Shown in pieces: positions 45,409 to 53,270 of a stretch of DNA of 64,000 nucleotides. Every line of letters starts with the position of its first letter. Position 1 is the stretch's first letter. The DNA is from DASUBV01 sp963725175. GTDB lineage: Bacteria; Actinomycetota; Actinomycetes; Streptosporangiales; Streptosporangiaceae. The notes beneath the pieces were generated by a model that saw only the letters and a list, made by a program, of their open reading frames with translations, was not told the origin of the DNA and did no database searches. The position numbers and the translations under genes were made by a program. The DNA is taken from the NCBI GenBank assembly GCA_963725175.1, contig CAVRXH010000006.1:7130001-7194000 (forward strand). The letters are read 5' to 3'.

Positions 45409-46745
45409 CCGGCGCCGAGCCCCGGTGGCGCAGCGTGCTGCCCTGCCTGGAGGATCCCCTCCCGCCGGACCTGACCCCGGCGGCGGCCGGCGGCGAGCTC
45501 ACCATCCAGCTTCCGCTGGAGCTGGTGCGGCAGAGCATCTCGCGGCGCGAGTGGTGGCCGGTCCCGGAGCCGGTGGCCGCGCATTACGGTCGCTACCGGC
45601 CATCGCCGCTGTGGCGGGCACGGCAGTTCGAGGCCGGGATCGGTGCCACCGCGCCGATCTACGTCAAGTACGAGGGCAGCAACATCTCGGGCAGCCACAA
45701 GCTCAACACCGCCCTGGCCCAGGCGTACTACTACCAGCGGGCCGGCGTGCGGGAGCTGGTGACCGGCACCGGAGCCGGCCAGTGGGGCACCGCGCTCGCC
45801 GCCGCCGCCGCGGCCTTCGGCATGACCTGCACGGTGTTCATGGTCGGGACCAGCCTGCGCGACAAGCCGTACCGCGGCAGCCTGATGCGCCTGCTCGGCG
45901 CGACCGTGCGGGCCAGCCCGAGCCCGCTCACCGCTCTCGGGCGCGCCGACGCCGGCCCGGCCTCGGCGAACAGCCTGGCCCTCGCGATCGGTGAGGCGGT
46001 CGAGTACGCCAGGGCCGGCGAAGGCCGGGCCTTCTGCATCGGCAGCGGCGAGACCTACAGCCTGCTGCACCAGTCCGTGATCGGGCTGGAAGCCATCGAG
46101 CAACTGCGCGGGCAGGACGGCGGGGGCGACGTCGACACCGTCATCGGCTGTGTCGGCGCCGGCTCCAACTTCGGCGGCATCGCGCTCCCGTTCCTCGCCG
46201 CGCACCGGGCAGGCGAGCGTGATCGCCTGCCCGCGCTGCTCGCGGCCGAGTCGTCGGCGACCCCGAAGCTGAGCCGCGGCGTGTACGCCTACGACCTCAC
46301 CGACGCCACCGGCACCGGCCCGCTGGAGGCGATGTACACCATCGGCAGCGGCTACCCGATCCCCGGCTCGCACGCGGCGGGCCTGCGCTACCACGGTGCC
46401 GCCAAGCTGATCTCGGCGCTGCGGCACAGCGGGCAGGTGGACGCCGTCGCGATCGGCCAGCGCGAGGCGCTGGACGCGGCCCGCCGGTTCGCGCTGGCCG
46501 AGCTCGTGCTGCCGGCCCCCGAGTCGGGCCACGCTCTCGCCGCCGCGGTCGCGGCGGCGACCCGCCGCGATCCGCCCAGCCGCGGTGTCCTGGTCTGCCT
46601 GAGCGGGCACGGCCTGCTCGACCTCGCCGCCTACGATCAGCTGCTCGCCGGGACGGTGCACGACTCCCCGCTCGATGCGGACTCGCTGAGGGCCGCCACC
46701 GCCGGCCTCCGCCGGCTGTCCGACGACCGGATCGAGGTGACCTGA
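45405..46745 (+). CDS. TrpB2-like PLP-dependent enzyme lacking the catalytic glutamate
   Basis: A 446-residue fold-type II PLP enzyme with the layout of tryptophan synthase beta class 2. Seen: RPSPLWRARQFEAG, the PLP lysine Lys99 in KYEGSNISGSHKLNTALAQAYYY, GAGQWGTALAAAAAAFGM, VFMVGTSLRDKPYRGSLMRLLGA, the phosphate-binding GCVGAGSNFGG and LSGHG near the end. In TrpB2 the strand before GAGQ reads VTETGAGQ; here it is VTGTGAGQ, so the glutamate that positions the indole nucleophile is Gly121. It probably performs a beta-replacement or elimination on a serine- or threonine-like substrate with a nucleophile other than indole. No trpA is present. Confidence 0.9.
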   Translation: MTGAEPRWRSVLPCLEDPLPPDLTPAAAGGELTIQLPLELVRQSISRREWWPVPEPVAAHYGRYRPSPLWRARQFEAGIGATAPIYVKYEGSNISGSHKLNTALAQAYYYQRAGVRELVTGTGAGQWGTALAAAAAAFGMTCTVFMVGTSLRDKPYRGSLMRLLGATVRASPSPLTALGRADAGPASANSLALAIGEAVEYARAGEGRAFCIGSGETYSLLHQSVIGLEAIEQLRGQDGGGDVDTVIGCVGAGSNFGGIALPFLAAHRAGERDRLPALLAAESSATPKLSRGVYAYDLTDATGTGPLEAMYTIGSGYPIPGSHAAGLRYHGAAKLISALRHSGQVDAVAIGQREALDAARRFALAELVLPAPESGHALAAAVAAATRRDPPSRGVLVCLSGHGLLDLAAYDQLLAGTVHDSPLDADSLRAATAGLRRLSDDRIEVT

Positions 46746-46746
46746 C

Positions 46747-47982
46747 ATGCCGGCGGCTGTGCCGGTGCGGGTGGATGACGACAGCTGGTCGCCCGCGCTG
46801 GCCGGGATCCAGGCCCCCGCGCTGGACTGCCTGCAGGCCAACCTCGCGGTACTGGCGGACCGGCATCACCATCGCGGCGCGCACCTGGCGCTGGGCGCGC
46901 CGCTGCGGTTCGCCCTGACCGGGCCGGAGAGCCAGCCGAGCCTCACGCCGGGCGTCGACCGCCGGCTCGCCGAGGCCGGGGAACTGCTCGGCCTGCGGGT
47001 GACCGCGCGCTGGGACGGTCTCGATGGCGCGCGCCTGCGCGACCTGGCCACCGGCCACGCGCCGCTGTACGTGGTCGCCGACGCGTACTTCATGGCGTGG
47101 GTGCCCTACGTGGGACAGCGTCACCTGGAGCACAGTTTCCTGCTGGTCCAGGCCGATCCGGCCGGGGTGACCGTCGTCGATGCGTATCACAACGAAACGG
47201 AGTGGGGCCAGGCGCGTCCCGGTGCCTGGCGGATCACGGCCGCCGGGCTCGACGCGGCGGTGGCGGGAGGTGCCGTGGCCGTGACGCTCACGGCCGGGCC
47301 GCCGCCGGAGCTGGACGCGACCGCGGTCCTGGCGCAGAACGCCCGCGCCGCGGCCGCCGCCGCACCGGACCTGGAGCGGTACGTCGACCGGATGCGGTCG
47401 GCGGCGGACGACCTTGCGATGATCGAGCAGCTGGTGCTCGACGTCTGGCTGCTCAGCAGGGAGCGCACCCTGCATGCGAGCTGGCTGGCCGCGCAGCCCG
47501 GCCGCTCGGAGCCCGCGGCCCTCGCCGGCGAGCGCGCGCAGGCATGGCAGCGGTTCACGCTGCAGACCTTCCTGATCGCCCGCCGGGCACGCCGTGGCCA
47601 GGCCGTGCCGGCCTCGGTCGTGGAGCAGCTCAGCGAGATGCTGCGCTCCGACGTGGCGCTGACGGGCCGGCTGGCCCGCCCCGGGGCCGCGGCGGCACCG
47701 GCCAGCGGGGCTGCCGCGGAGGCCGGCCCTCGTGCCGCCGTCCTGCTGGAACTCGCCGCGATCACCGGAATGAATGGCGCCTCGGTGGATGTGCGGGCGG
47801 AACTGCGCACGCTGCCGGGCCTGAACTCGGTCCGGGTGGCCGATCTTCTCGGCCGGGTGGAGGCCAGGCTCGGCCTCCAGGTGGATCCCGGCGACCTGAC
47901 CCTCGACAGCCTCCGCAGCGTGTCATCGCTGTGCGAGCTGTTCGCCAGGGCCGCCGACCGGGCTGCGGGGACCGGCAGGTGA
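46747..47982 (+). CDS. BtrH-like (papain/C39-type fold) protein fused to a carrier domain
   Basis: 411 residues. Residues about 20–190 resemble the N-terminal domain of BtrH, the butirosin acyltransferase that moves an acyl group from an ACP: a leading cysteine (Cys28 in LDCLQANLAVL), LYVVADAYFMAWVPYVGQRHLEHSFLLV with His129, and VVDAYHN with Asp145, the order of a Cys-His-Asp triad. A helical region follows, then a C-terminal carrier domain (about 335–400) with Ser361 in LNSVRVADLLGRVEARLG. A second protein with the same triad spacing is at 53267. An acyl transfer or condensation role on the fused carrier is inferred. The stop overlaps the next start (GTGA). Confidence 0.65.
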   Translation: MPAAVPVRVDDDSWSPALAGIQAPALDCLQANLAVLADRHHHRGAHLALGAPLRFALTGPESQPSLTPGVDRRLAEAGELLGLRVTARWDGLDGARLRDLATGHAPLYVVADAYFMAWVPYVGQRHLEHSFLLVQADPAGVTVVDAYHNETEWGQARPGAWRITAAGLDAAVAGGAVAVTLTAGPPPELDATAVLAQNARAAAAAAPDLERYVDRMRSAADDLAMIEQLVLDVWLLSRERTLHASWLAAQPGRSEPAALAGERAQAWQRFTLQTFLIARRARRGQAVPASVVEQLSEMLRSDVALTGRLARPGAAAAPASGAAAEAGPRAAVLLELAAITGMNGASVDVRAELRTLPGLNSVRVADLLGRVEARLGLQVDPGDLTLDSLRSVSSLCELFARAADRAAGTGR

Positions 47983-49478
47983 GCGTGCCGTTGCTGCTGC
48001 ATGAGCTGCTGGACGCCGCGGCGGCGGAGCGGCCGGAAGCCGCCGCGGTCAGTGACCGCACGCGGGCGGTGAGCTACCGCTGGCTCGACGCGGCCAGCCG
48101 CCGCCTGGCGGGCTGGCTGGCCGGCCAGGGAGTCCGGCGCGGTGACCGGGTCATCCTGGCTGTCCCGGCCGACGTGATCGCGCCCGCCCTGCTCTACGGC
48201 TGCGCGCGGGCCGGCGCGGCGTTCGTCGTCACCAGCGAGCAGGCTCCGGCCGCCGCGCTTGGCCACCTGCTGAGCGACGCGGAGCCGGCCCTGCTGGTCT
48301 CCGAGGACGCCGGCAGCCAGCGGCTGGCCGCCGAGCACGGCGCGGCCACGGCCAGCCTGGCCCAGGCGCGTGCCGCCGCCGAGGCCGGACCGGTGCCTGA
48401 AACCGCCGCCACCCCGCTGCCGGCGGACGCCGCCTGCCTGCTCTATACCTCGGGCAGCACCGGCCTGCCGAAGGCCGTCGTGTCCACGCACGCCCAGGTC
48501 ACCTTCGCCGTCGCCGCGATCGGGTCTCAGCTCCGCTACCGGGCCAGCGACGTGGTCTACTCGCCGATGCCGCTGTCCTTCGACTACGGCCTCTACCAGG
48601 TCTTCCTGGCCACCGCCGCCGGAGCCCGGGTGCACCTGGCCTCGGCGGCCGAGGCGGGGGCCAGGCTGCCGGCGAACCTGCTGGCCGCCGGCGCCACCGT
48701 GCTTCCCGGCGTGCCGTCGCTCGCCGCCGCGCTGGCGGCGATGCTGTCCCGGCGAGGAGCCCGGCCGCCCCGGCTCCGCCTGCTCACCAATACCGGCGCC
48801 GCCATGCCGGACAGCGTGCTGAGCGCGCTCCGGGCGCAGATTCCCGGCCTGGCTGTCCAGCTGATGTACGGCCTGACCGAGTGCAAGCGCGTGACGATCA
48901 TGCCTCCGGACGAGGACCTGCGGCGGCCGGGCGCCAGCGGCCGGGCGCTGCCCGGCACCGAGGTGTTCATCGCCGGCGATGCGGGCGAGCGGCTGCCGCC
49001 CGGCAACGTGGGCGAGATCGTGGTGCGTGGCCCCCACGTGATGGAGGGGTACTGGCGCCAGCCCGAGCTGACCGCGACCCGGTTCCGCCGGGCGGGCGGG
49101 CTGTTCCCGCAGCTGCACACGGGTGACTACGGCTGGCTGGACGAGGACGGCTACCTGTACTTCTCCGGAAGGCGGGACAGCCTGTACAAGGAGCGCGGCT
49201 TCCGGGTCAGCGCGGTCGAGGTGGAGATGGCGGCGCACCGGGTGCCCGGTATCCAGGCCGCCGCGGTACTGCCGCCTGGCCCCGGCCGGGACGGGGCCAC
49301 GCTGCTCGCGGTCACCGGGCTCGCGCCGCATGAGGTGCTGACCCGGCTGCGCACCGAGCTGGAGGACTTCAAGATTCCCCGGTCCTGCGTGATCGCGGCG
49401 GAGCTGCCGCTGACGGAGAACGGGAAGGTGGACCGCGCCGGGCTGGCCGCGCTGATGAAGGACGGGCACCTTGCCTAG
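47979..49478 (+). CDS. AMP-dependent acyl/aminoacyl ligase
   Basis: 499 residues from GTG 47979; the same frame is open far upstream but that is the antisense or shadow of the BtrH-like gene. A stand-alone adenylating enzyme with CLLYTSGSTGLPKAVVSTHAQ, MPLSFDYGLYQVFLATAAGARVHL, YGLTECKRVTIMPP, LHTGDYGWLDEDGYLYFSGRRDSLYKERGFRVSAVEVE and a C-terminal LTENGKVDRAGL (catalytic lysine). It lacks a carrier or condensation domain. It looks more like acyl-CoA/acyl-ACP ligases than NRPS A domains, and probably loads one of the cluster's ACPs with the unit that the neighbouring decarboxylase and dehydrogenases modify. Confidence 0.88.
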   Translation: MSVPLLLHELLDAAAAERPEAAAVSDRTRAVSYRWLDAASRRLAGWLAGQGVRRGDRVILAVPADVIAPALLYGCARAGAAFVVTSEQAPAAALGHLLSDAEPALLVSEDAGSQRLAAEHGAATASLAQARAAAEAGPVPETAATPLPADAACLLYTSGSTGLPKAVVSTHAQVTFAVAAIGSQLRYRASDVVYSPMPLSFDYGLYQVFLATAAGARVHLASAAEAGARLPANLLAAGATVLPGVPSLAAALAAMLSRRGARPPRLRLLTNTGAAMPDSVLSALRAQIPGLAVQLMYGLTECKRVTIMPPDEDLRRPGASGRALPGTEVFIAGDAGERLPPGNVGEIVVRGPHVMEGYWRQPELTATRFRRAGGLFPQLHTGDYGWLDEDGYLYFSGRRDSLYKERGFRVSAVEVEMAAHRVPGIQAAAVLPPGPGRDGATLLAVTGLAPHEVLTRLRTELEDFKIPRSCVIAAELPLTENGKVDRAGLAALMKDGHLA

Positions 49479-50688
49479 GGGCGACGCCGGCTACGGGGCC
49501 GTCGAGACGCCCGCGTACTGGTATGACCTGGATGAGGTGCGGCGCTCGCATGCCCGCCTGGCGGCGGCACTGCCCGAGCCCAGCGAGCTGTACTACTCGC
49601 TGAAGGCGAATCCGCACCCGGCCATCGTGGCCGCCCTGCACCAGGCAGGCTGCGGGGCGGAGGTGTCCTCGCCCGGCGAGCTTCAGGCGGCGCTGGACGG
49701 CGGCGTGCCGCCCGGCGGCATCCTCTACACGGGACCGGGCAAGCGGGCCAGCGCGGTGGCCGCGGCGATCAAGTCCGGCGTGACGTTCTTCTCCGTCGAC
49801 TCGCCCCGCGGGCTCGACCAGGTAGCCGAGGCCGCCCAGCTGATGGGCCAGAGCGCGCGCTGCCTGGTCCGGGTCAACGACACGCGCCCGGCCGCCGGCC
49901 ATGGCCTGACCATGACCGGGGTGGCCTCTCAGTTCGGTGCCGACGTCGAATGGATGCTGGCCGAGCCCGAGAGGTTCGCGGCCAGGCCCGGGGCCGCTGT
50001 CGCCGGATTCCACCTCTACATGGGCTCGAACCTGCCCGGCGAGGAGGCGCTTGCCGCCCAGTTCACCCGGTCGGCCCGCACGGCGCGGCTACTGGCCGAC
50101 CGCTGCGCGATCGACGTCGAGGTGCTCAACCTGGGCGGGGGATTCGGTGCCCCGTTCGCCCGCCGCGGCAGCCTGCCGTCGTTTCCCACGCTCGCGCCCC
50201 GGCTGGCCGGCCTGCTGGACGCGACGTTCCCCGGCTGGCGGGCGGGCAGGCCGCGGGTGACGTTCGAGTCGGGCCGCTACCTCACCGCGACCTGCGGCAC
50301 CCTGGTCAGCCGCGTGCTGGACGTGAAGCAGTCGCAGGGCAGGCCGGTCGTCGTCCTGGAATCGGGGATCAACCACCTCGGCGGCAACTCGGGGCTGCGG
50401 CGCCTGCCGCCCCTGGTGCCCGACCTGGACAGCGCCGCTGCCGATGAGCCGCTGCGCGATGCCATCGTCTGCGGGCCGCTGTGCACGCCGCTGGACAGCT
50501 GGTCACGATCAGCCGAGGTCACTGCCCGGGTCGGCGACCTCGTGCGGGTGCCGAACGTGGGCGCGTACGGCCTCACCGCCAGCTTGCTGGGATTCCTCGG
50601 GCATCCGGCGCCCCTGGAAGTAATCGTCTCGGGTGGCCAGGTCCACCACGTGTCGCGGCTGACGCTGCATCGGGAGGTAGCGATCTAG
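49471..50688 (+). CDS. PLP-dependent decarboxylase, fold type III (BtrK-like)
   Basis: A 405-residue member of the ornithine/diaminopimelate decarboxylase family. Seen: PLP lysine Lys45 in YYSLKANPHP, AEVSSPGELQAAL, the glycine-rich VEVLNLGGGFGAPF, FESGRYLTA, and the second-subunit cysteine Cys338 in VCGPLCTPLDSW, followed by GAYGLTASLLGFLGHPAP. In butirosin synthesis the homologue BtrK decarboxylates glutamate while it is bound to an ACP. Here an ACP gene follows with a one-base overlap (TAGTG), so decarboxylation of a carrier-bound amino acid is likely. The TTG start overlaps the upstream ligase by eight bases; a free-amino-acid decarboxylase is the alternative. Confidence 0.87.
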   Translation: MPRGDAGYGAVETPAYWYDLDEVRRSHARLAAALPEPSELYYSLKANPHPAIVAALHQAGCGAEVSSPGELQAALDGGVPPGGILYTGPGKRASAVAAAIKSGVTFFSVDSPRGLDQVAEAAQLMGQSARCLVRVNDTRPAAGHGLTMTGVASQFGADVEWMLAEPERFAARPGAAVAGFHLYMGSNLPGEEALAAQFTRSARTARLLADRCAIDVEVLNLGGGFGAPFARRGSLPSFPTLAPRLAGLLDATFPGWRAGRPRVTFESGRYLTATCGTLVSRVLDVKQSQGRPVVVLESGINHLGGNSGLRRLPPLVPDLDSAAADEPLRDAIVCGPLCTPLDSWSRSAEVTARVGDLVRVPNVGAYGLTASLLGFLGHPAPLEVIVSGGQVHHVSRLTLHREVAI

Positions 50689-50963
50689 TGAAAGAGACCG
50701 ACGGGCAGGCGAACCCGGAGTTCGTCGCCATGCTCCGGCCGTTCCTGAAGTTCGCGGGCGGCCAGGACATCCTGCCGGGCGACAAGCTGCGGGACCTCGG
50801 GCTGGACTCCATGCGCGAGATCGAGCTGCTGTTCGCCATCGAGGACGCCTATGACGTGACGTTGCCGGACGAGCTGCTGACCGACAGCACCTTCTCCACG
50901 GTGGGGCACCTGTGGGCCACGATCTCCCAGCTCGGCGTGCAGCAAGGGACAGCCGTCTCGTGA
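50688..50963 (+). CDS. acyl carrier protein (BtrI-like context)
   Basis: A 91-residue carrier protein from GTG 50688 (GGGAGG about 10 bases upstream). The canonical phosphopantetheine site is Ser41 in LGLDSMREIELLFAIEDAYDVTLPDELL. It is sandwiched between the PLP decarboxylase and the first acyl-CoA dehydrogenase-like gene with overlapping codons on both sides, which marks it as their likely substrate platform. Confidence 0.9.
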   Translation: MKETDGQANPEFVAMLRPFLKFAGGQDILPGDKLRDLGLDSMREIELLFAIEDAYDVTLPDELLTDSTFSTVGHLWATISQLGVQQGTAVS

Positions 50964-52129
50964 TCGGGACCTCCGGCCTCGACACCGGGCGCCTGCCGCT
51001 GGCGGAGGTGCTGGAGGTGGCGGCGCGCGAGGCGGCGCGCGCCGACGAGGCGGCCCAGTTTCCCGTGGCGACGCTCGCCGCGCTGCGAGCGAGTCACCTG
51101 CTGGGCCTCGTCGTCCCGGCCGAGTACGGGGGAATGGGCGGCGGCCCGGCCGAGGTCGCCGAGGTGACGATGCGCCTCGCGCGCGAGGACCTCTCGGCCG
51201 CGCTGATCTACGCGATGCACTGCCAGCAGGCCGCCGCCGTCGTCAGGTACGCCGGCCCTGGCCTGCGTGCCGAGCTGCTGCCCGCGCTTGGCCGCGGCGA
51301 GCTGTACCTGGCCTCGGTCACCACCGAGCGCGGCAAGGGCGGTCTCCTGCTGGTCTCGCAGTCCGCCACCGAGAGCGCCGGCGGGCTGCTCCAGATCGAC
51401 AGGGACGCGCCGATCGTCACCGGCGGCTTGGAGGCCGACGGGTTCCTCATCACCACGCTCGCCCCCGGCGCCACCTCGCCCAGCCAGGTGTCGCTCGTCT
51501 ACGCGCGCCGCGACCAGCTCAAGCTGGAGACGCTCGGCGGCTGGCAGCCACTGGGAATGCGCGCCACCGGCAGCATCCCGATGCGGCTGACGGGCACCGT
51601 CCCCGACTGCCAGGTCGTCGGCCCGCCCGGCGGCTTCCGCTCGATCGTCACCACGGTCTTCGGCCCGATGGCGCACATCGGCTGGTCGGCGGCCTGGCTC
51701 GGGTCCGCGGCCGGCGCGCTGTCCCGTGTGGTCGGCCACCTGCGCAGCCCGGCCGGCCGCCGCCAGTCCGATATCCAGTCGGAGCTGCTGCTCGCCAGGC
51801 TCGCCAGCGTGCGCGGGCGCCTCGATATGGTGCACAGCCTGCTGCGGCATACCCTGGAGGTCATCGAGCGGTCCGAGGACCTGTCCGCGCCGCCGATCCA
51901 GCTGCTGGTCAACACGCTGAAGATCCAGGCGGCCGAGCAGTGCTTCCAGGCCGTGCACGAGCTGGTCGAGCAGGCTGGACTGCAGCACGGGTACATGCGC
52001 GGCTCGCCGCTGTACCTGGAGCGGGTTTTCCGTGACCTGCGCTCGGCGTCACTGAACTTCGCCAATGACCGGCTGTACCTGGTCAACGGCGCGCTCACCC
52101 TGCTGGACCAGGGAGTAAGCCTTGCCTGA
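50960..52129 (+). CDS. acyl-CoA dehydrogenase-like flavoprotein 1
   Basis: 389 residues with the three-part acyl-CoA dehydrogenase layout: helical N domain (ALRASHLLGLVVPAEYGGMGGGPAEVAEVTMRLAREDLSAALIYAMHCQ), beta domain (ELYLASVTTERGKGG, LGGWQPLGMRATGSIPMRLTGTVPD) and helical C domain ending RVFRDLRSASLNFANDRLYLVNG. At the place where the family usually has I-x-E-G-T with the catalytic glutamate, this protein reads LNFAND, so the base may be missing or lie elsewhere. It overlaps a second family member by eight bases; the pair probably forms a heteromer that oxidises an ACP-bound acyl or aminoacyl group. Confidence 0.85.
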   Translation: MIGTSGLDTGRLPLAEVLEVAAREAARADEAAQFPVATLAALRASHLLGLVVPAEYGGMGGGPAEVAEVTMRLAREDLSAALIYAMHCQQAAAVVRYAGPGLRAELLPALGRGELYLASVTTERGKGGLLLVSQSATESAGGLLQIDRDAPIVTGGLEADGFLITTLAPGATSPSQVSLVYARRDQLKLETLGGWQPLGMRATGSIPMRLTGTVPDCQVVGPPGGFRSIVTTVFGPMAHIGWSAAWLGSAAGALSRVVGHLRSPAGRRQSDIQSELLLARLASVRGRLDMVHSLLRHTLEVIERSEDLSAPPIQLLVNTLKIQAAEQCFQAVHELVEQAGLQHGYMRGSPLYLERVFRDLRSASLNFANDRLYLVNGALTLLDQGVSLA

Positions 52130-53270
52130 GCCCGGCGCGACCACCCTGGCGAGATACCGGGACCAGGTGACCGGGGCGCTCGGCGGGGTGCCTGCCAGCG
52201 CCGACGGCCGGACGGTATGGCGCGCGCTCGGGCACGCGGGCGTGCTAGCCGGGCTGTACCCGCAGCCGGGCGGCCGTCCGGACCCGGCCCGGCTTGGCCT
52301 GCTTCTCGGCGAGCTTGACGCCAGGTACCCGATTGGCCCGGTGCTGTCCGTCTGCACCCAGGCGGCCGCCGCGCTGCCGGTGCTGGGCGAGGGATACGCC
52401 CAGGACGTGCCCCGCAAGGTATACGCCGCCGCCATCGGCGGCGACGTGGTGCTGGCACTGGCGGCAACCGACGCCGGAGCCGCGGGTTCTGACCTGCTCG
52501 GCGCGACCACCACGGCCCGGCCGTCGCCCTCCGGGGTCGCTGTCGACGGCGCCAAGCAGTGGATCACGAACGCCTGCACCGCCGACTACTTCCTGGTGCT
52601 GGGGCGGCATCGGCCCGCGCAGCATTTCACCAGCTTCCTGTGGGTCCTGGTGCCCGCGGGGGTACCAGGGATCCGCGCGACGCCAGCGAGCGAGTCCTTC
52701 TTCGCCGGCTCCGGGGTCGGGCACCTGCACTTCGACAAGGTCGTCGTGCCCGCCGGCCACCTGGTCGGCAGCCCGGGGCGGGCGATGGCCAGCTTCACCC
52801 GGCACATCGGCACGGAACGGCTGGCGAGCGCGCTGTGGGCCCGTGCGCTGTGCCGCCGGGTGCTCACGGACATGCACGGCTGGCTGCGGGAGCGGACGAT
52901 TCACGGCGGTCCCGCCTGGGAGAACGACGCGATCCGGCAGCGGTTCGCGCGCTGCCTCGTGGAACTGCGCCGGCTCGACGCGTCGTGTGCCCAGTGCGCC
53001 CAGTCCTTCGAAGGGCCCGACGCGATGCTGGCCGGCCTGCTGGTCAAGGTGTCGGCCGCCGAGACCCTGCAGTTCGTTCTCGGCGAGTGCGTGCAACTGC
53101 GCGGCAGCGACGCCTTCGGGAGCTCTGGCCTGGCGCACCTGTCCGCCGAGGCGGCGATGTGGGGCGTGGCTGGCGGCGCGACCGGCGCCATGCTGTCGGG
53201 TCTCGCCAGCCATGCCGCCGAGCTGCTGCGCGAGCCCGAGGCCTGCGCGTACCGCAGGGCGCCAGGGTGA
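52122..53270 (+). CDS. acyl-CoA dehydrogenase-like flavoprotein 2
   Basis: 382 residues from TTG 52122, overlapping its partner. It has the middle-domain signature ALAATDAGAAGSDLLG (usually T-E-P-x-A-G-S-D), AKQWITNACTADYFLVLGRH and HIGTERLASALWARALCRRVL. The end FVLGECVQLRGSDAFGSSGLAHLSAEAAMWGVAGGATGAM lacks the R-D...E-G-T motif, so it too seems to lack the standard catalytic base. Two degenerate neighbours suggest a heteromer in which each supplies part of the site. A role in desaturating or dehydrogenating the carrier-bound unit is inferred from context. Confidence 0.83.
   Translation: MPEPGATTLARYRDQVTGALGGVPASADGRTVWRALGHAGVLAGLYPQPGGRPDPARLGLLLGELDARYPIGPVLSVCTQAAAALPVLGEGYAQDVPRKVYAAAIGGDVVLALAATDAGAAGSDLLGATTTARPSPSGVAVDGAKQWITNACTADYFLVLGRHRPAQHFTSFLWVLVPAGVPGIRATPASESFFAGSGVGHLHFDKVVVPAGHLVGSPGRAMASFTRHIGTERLASALWARALCRRVLTDMHGWLRERTIHGGPAWENDAIRQRFARCLVELRRLDASCAQCAQSFEGPDAMLAGLLVKVSAAETLQFVLGECVQLRGSDAFGSSGLAHLSAEAAMWGVAGGATGAMLSGLASHAAELLREPEACAYRRAPG

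Noticed and set aside
47097..49478. 793-residue protein combining part of the BtrH-like gene region with the AMP ligase
   Set aside because: The first 294 residues are an out-of-frame reading of the BtrH-like gene; GTG 47979 overlapping its stop is the natural start.
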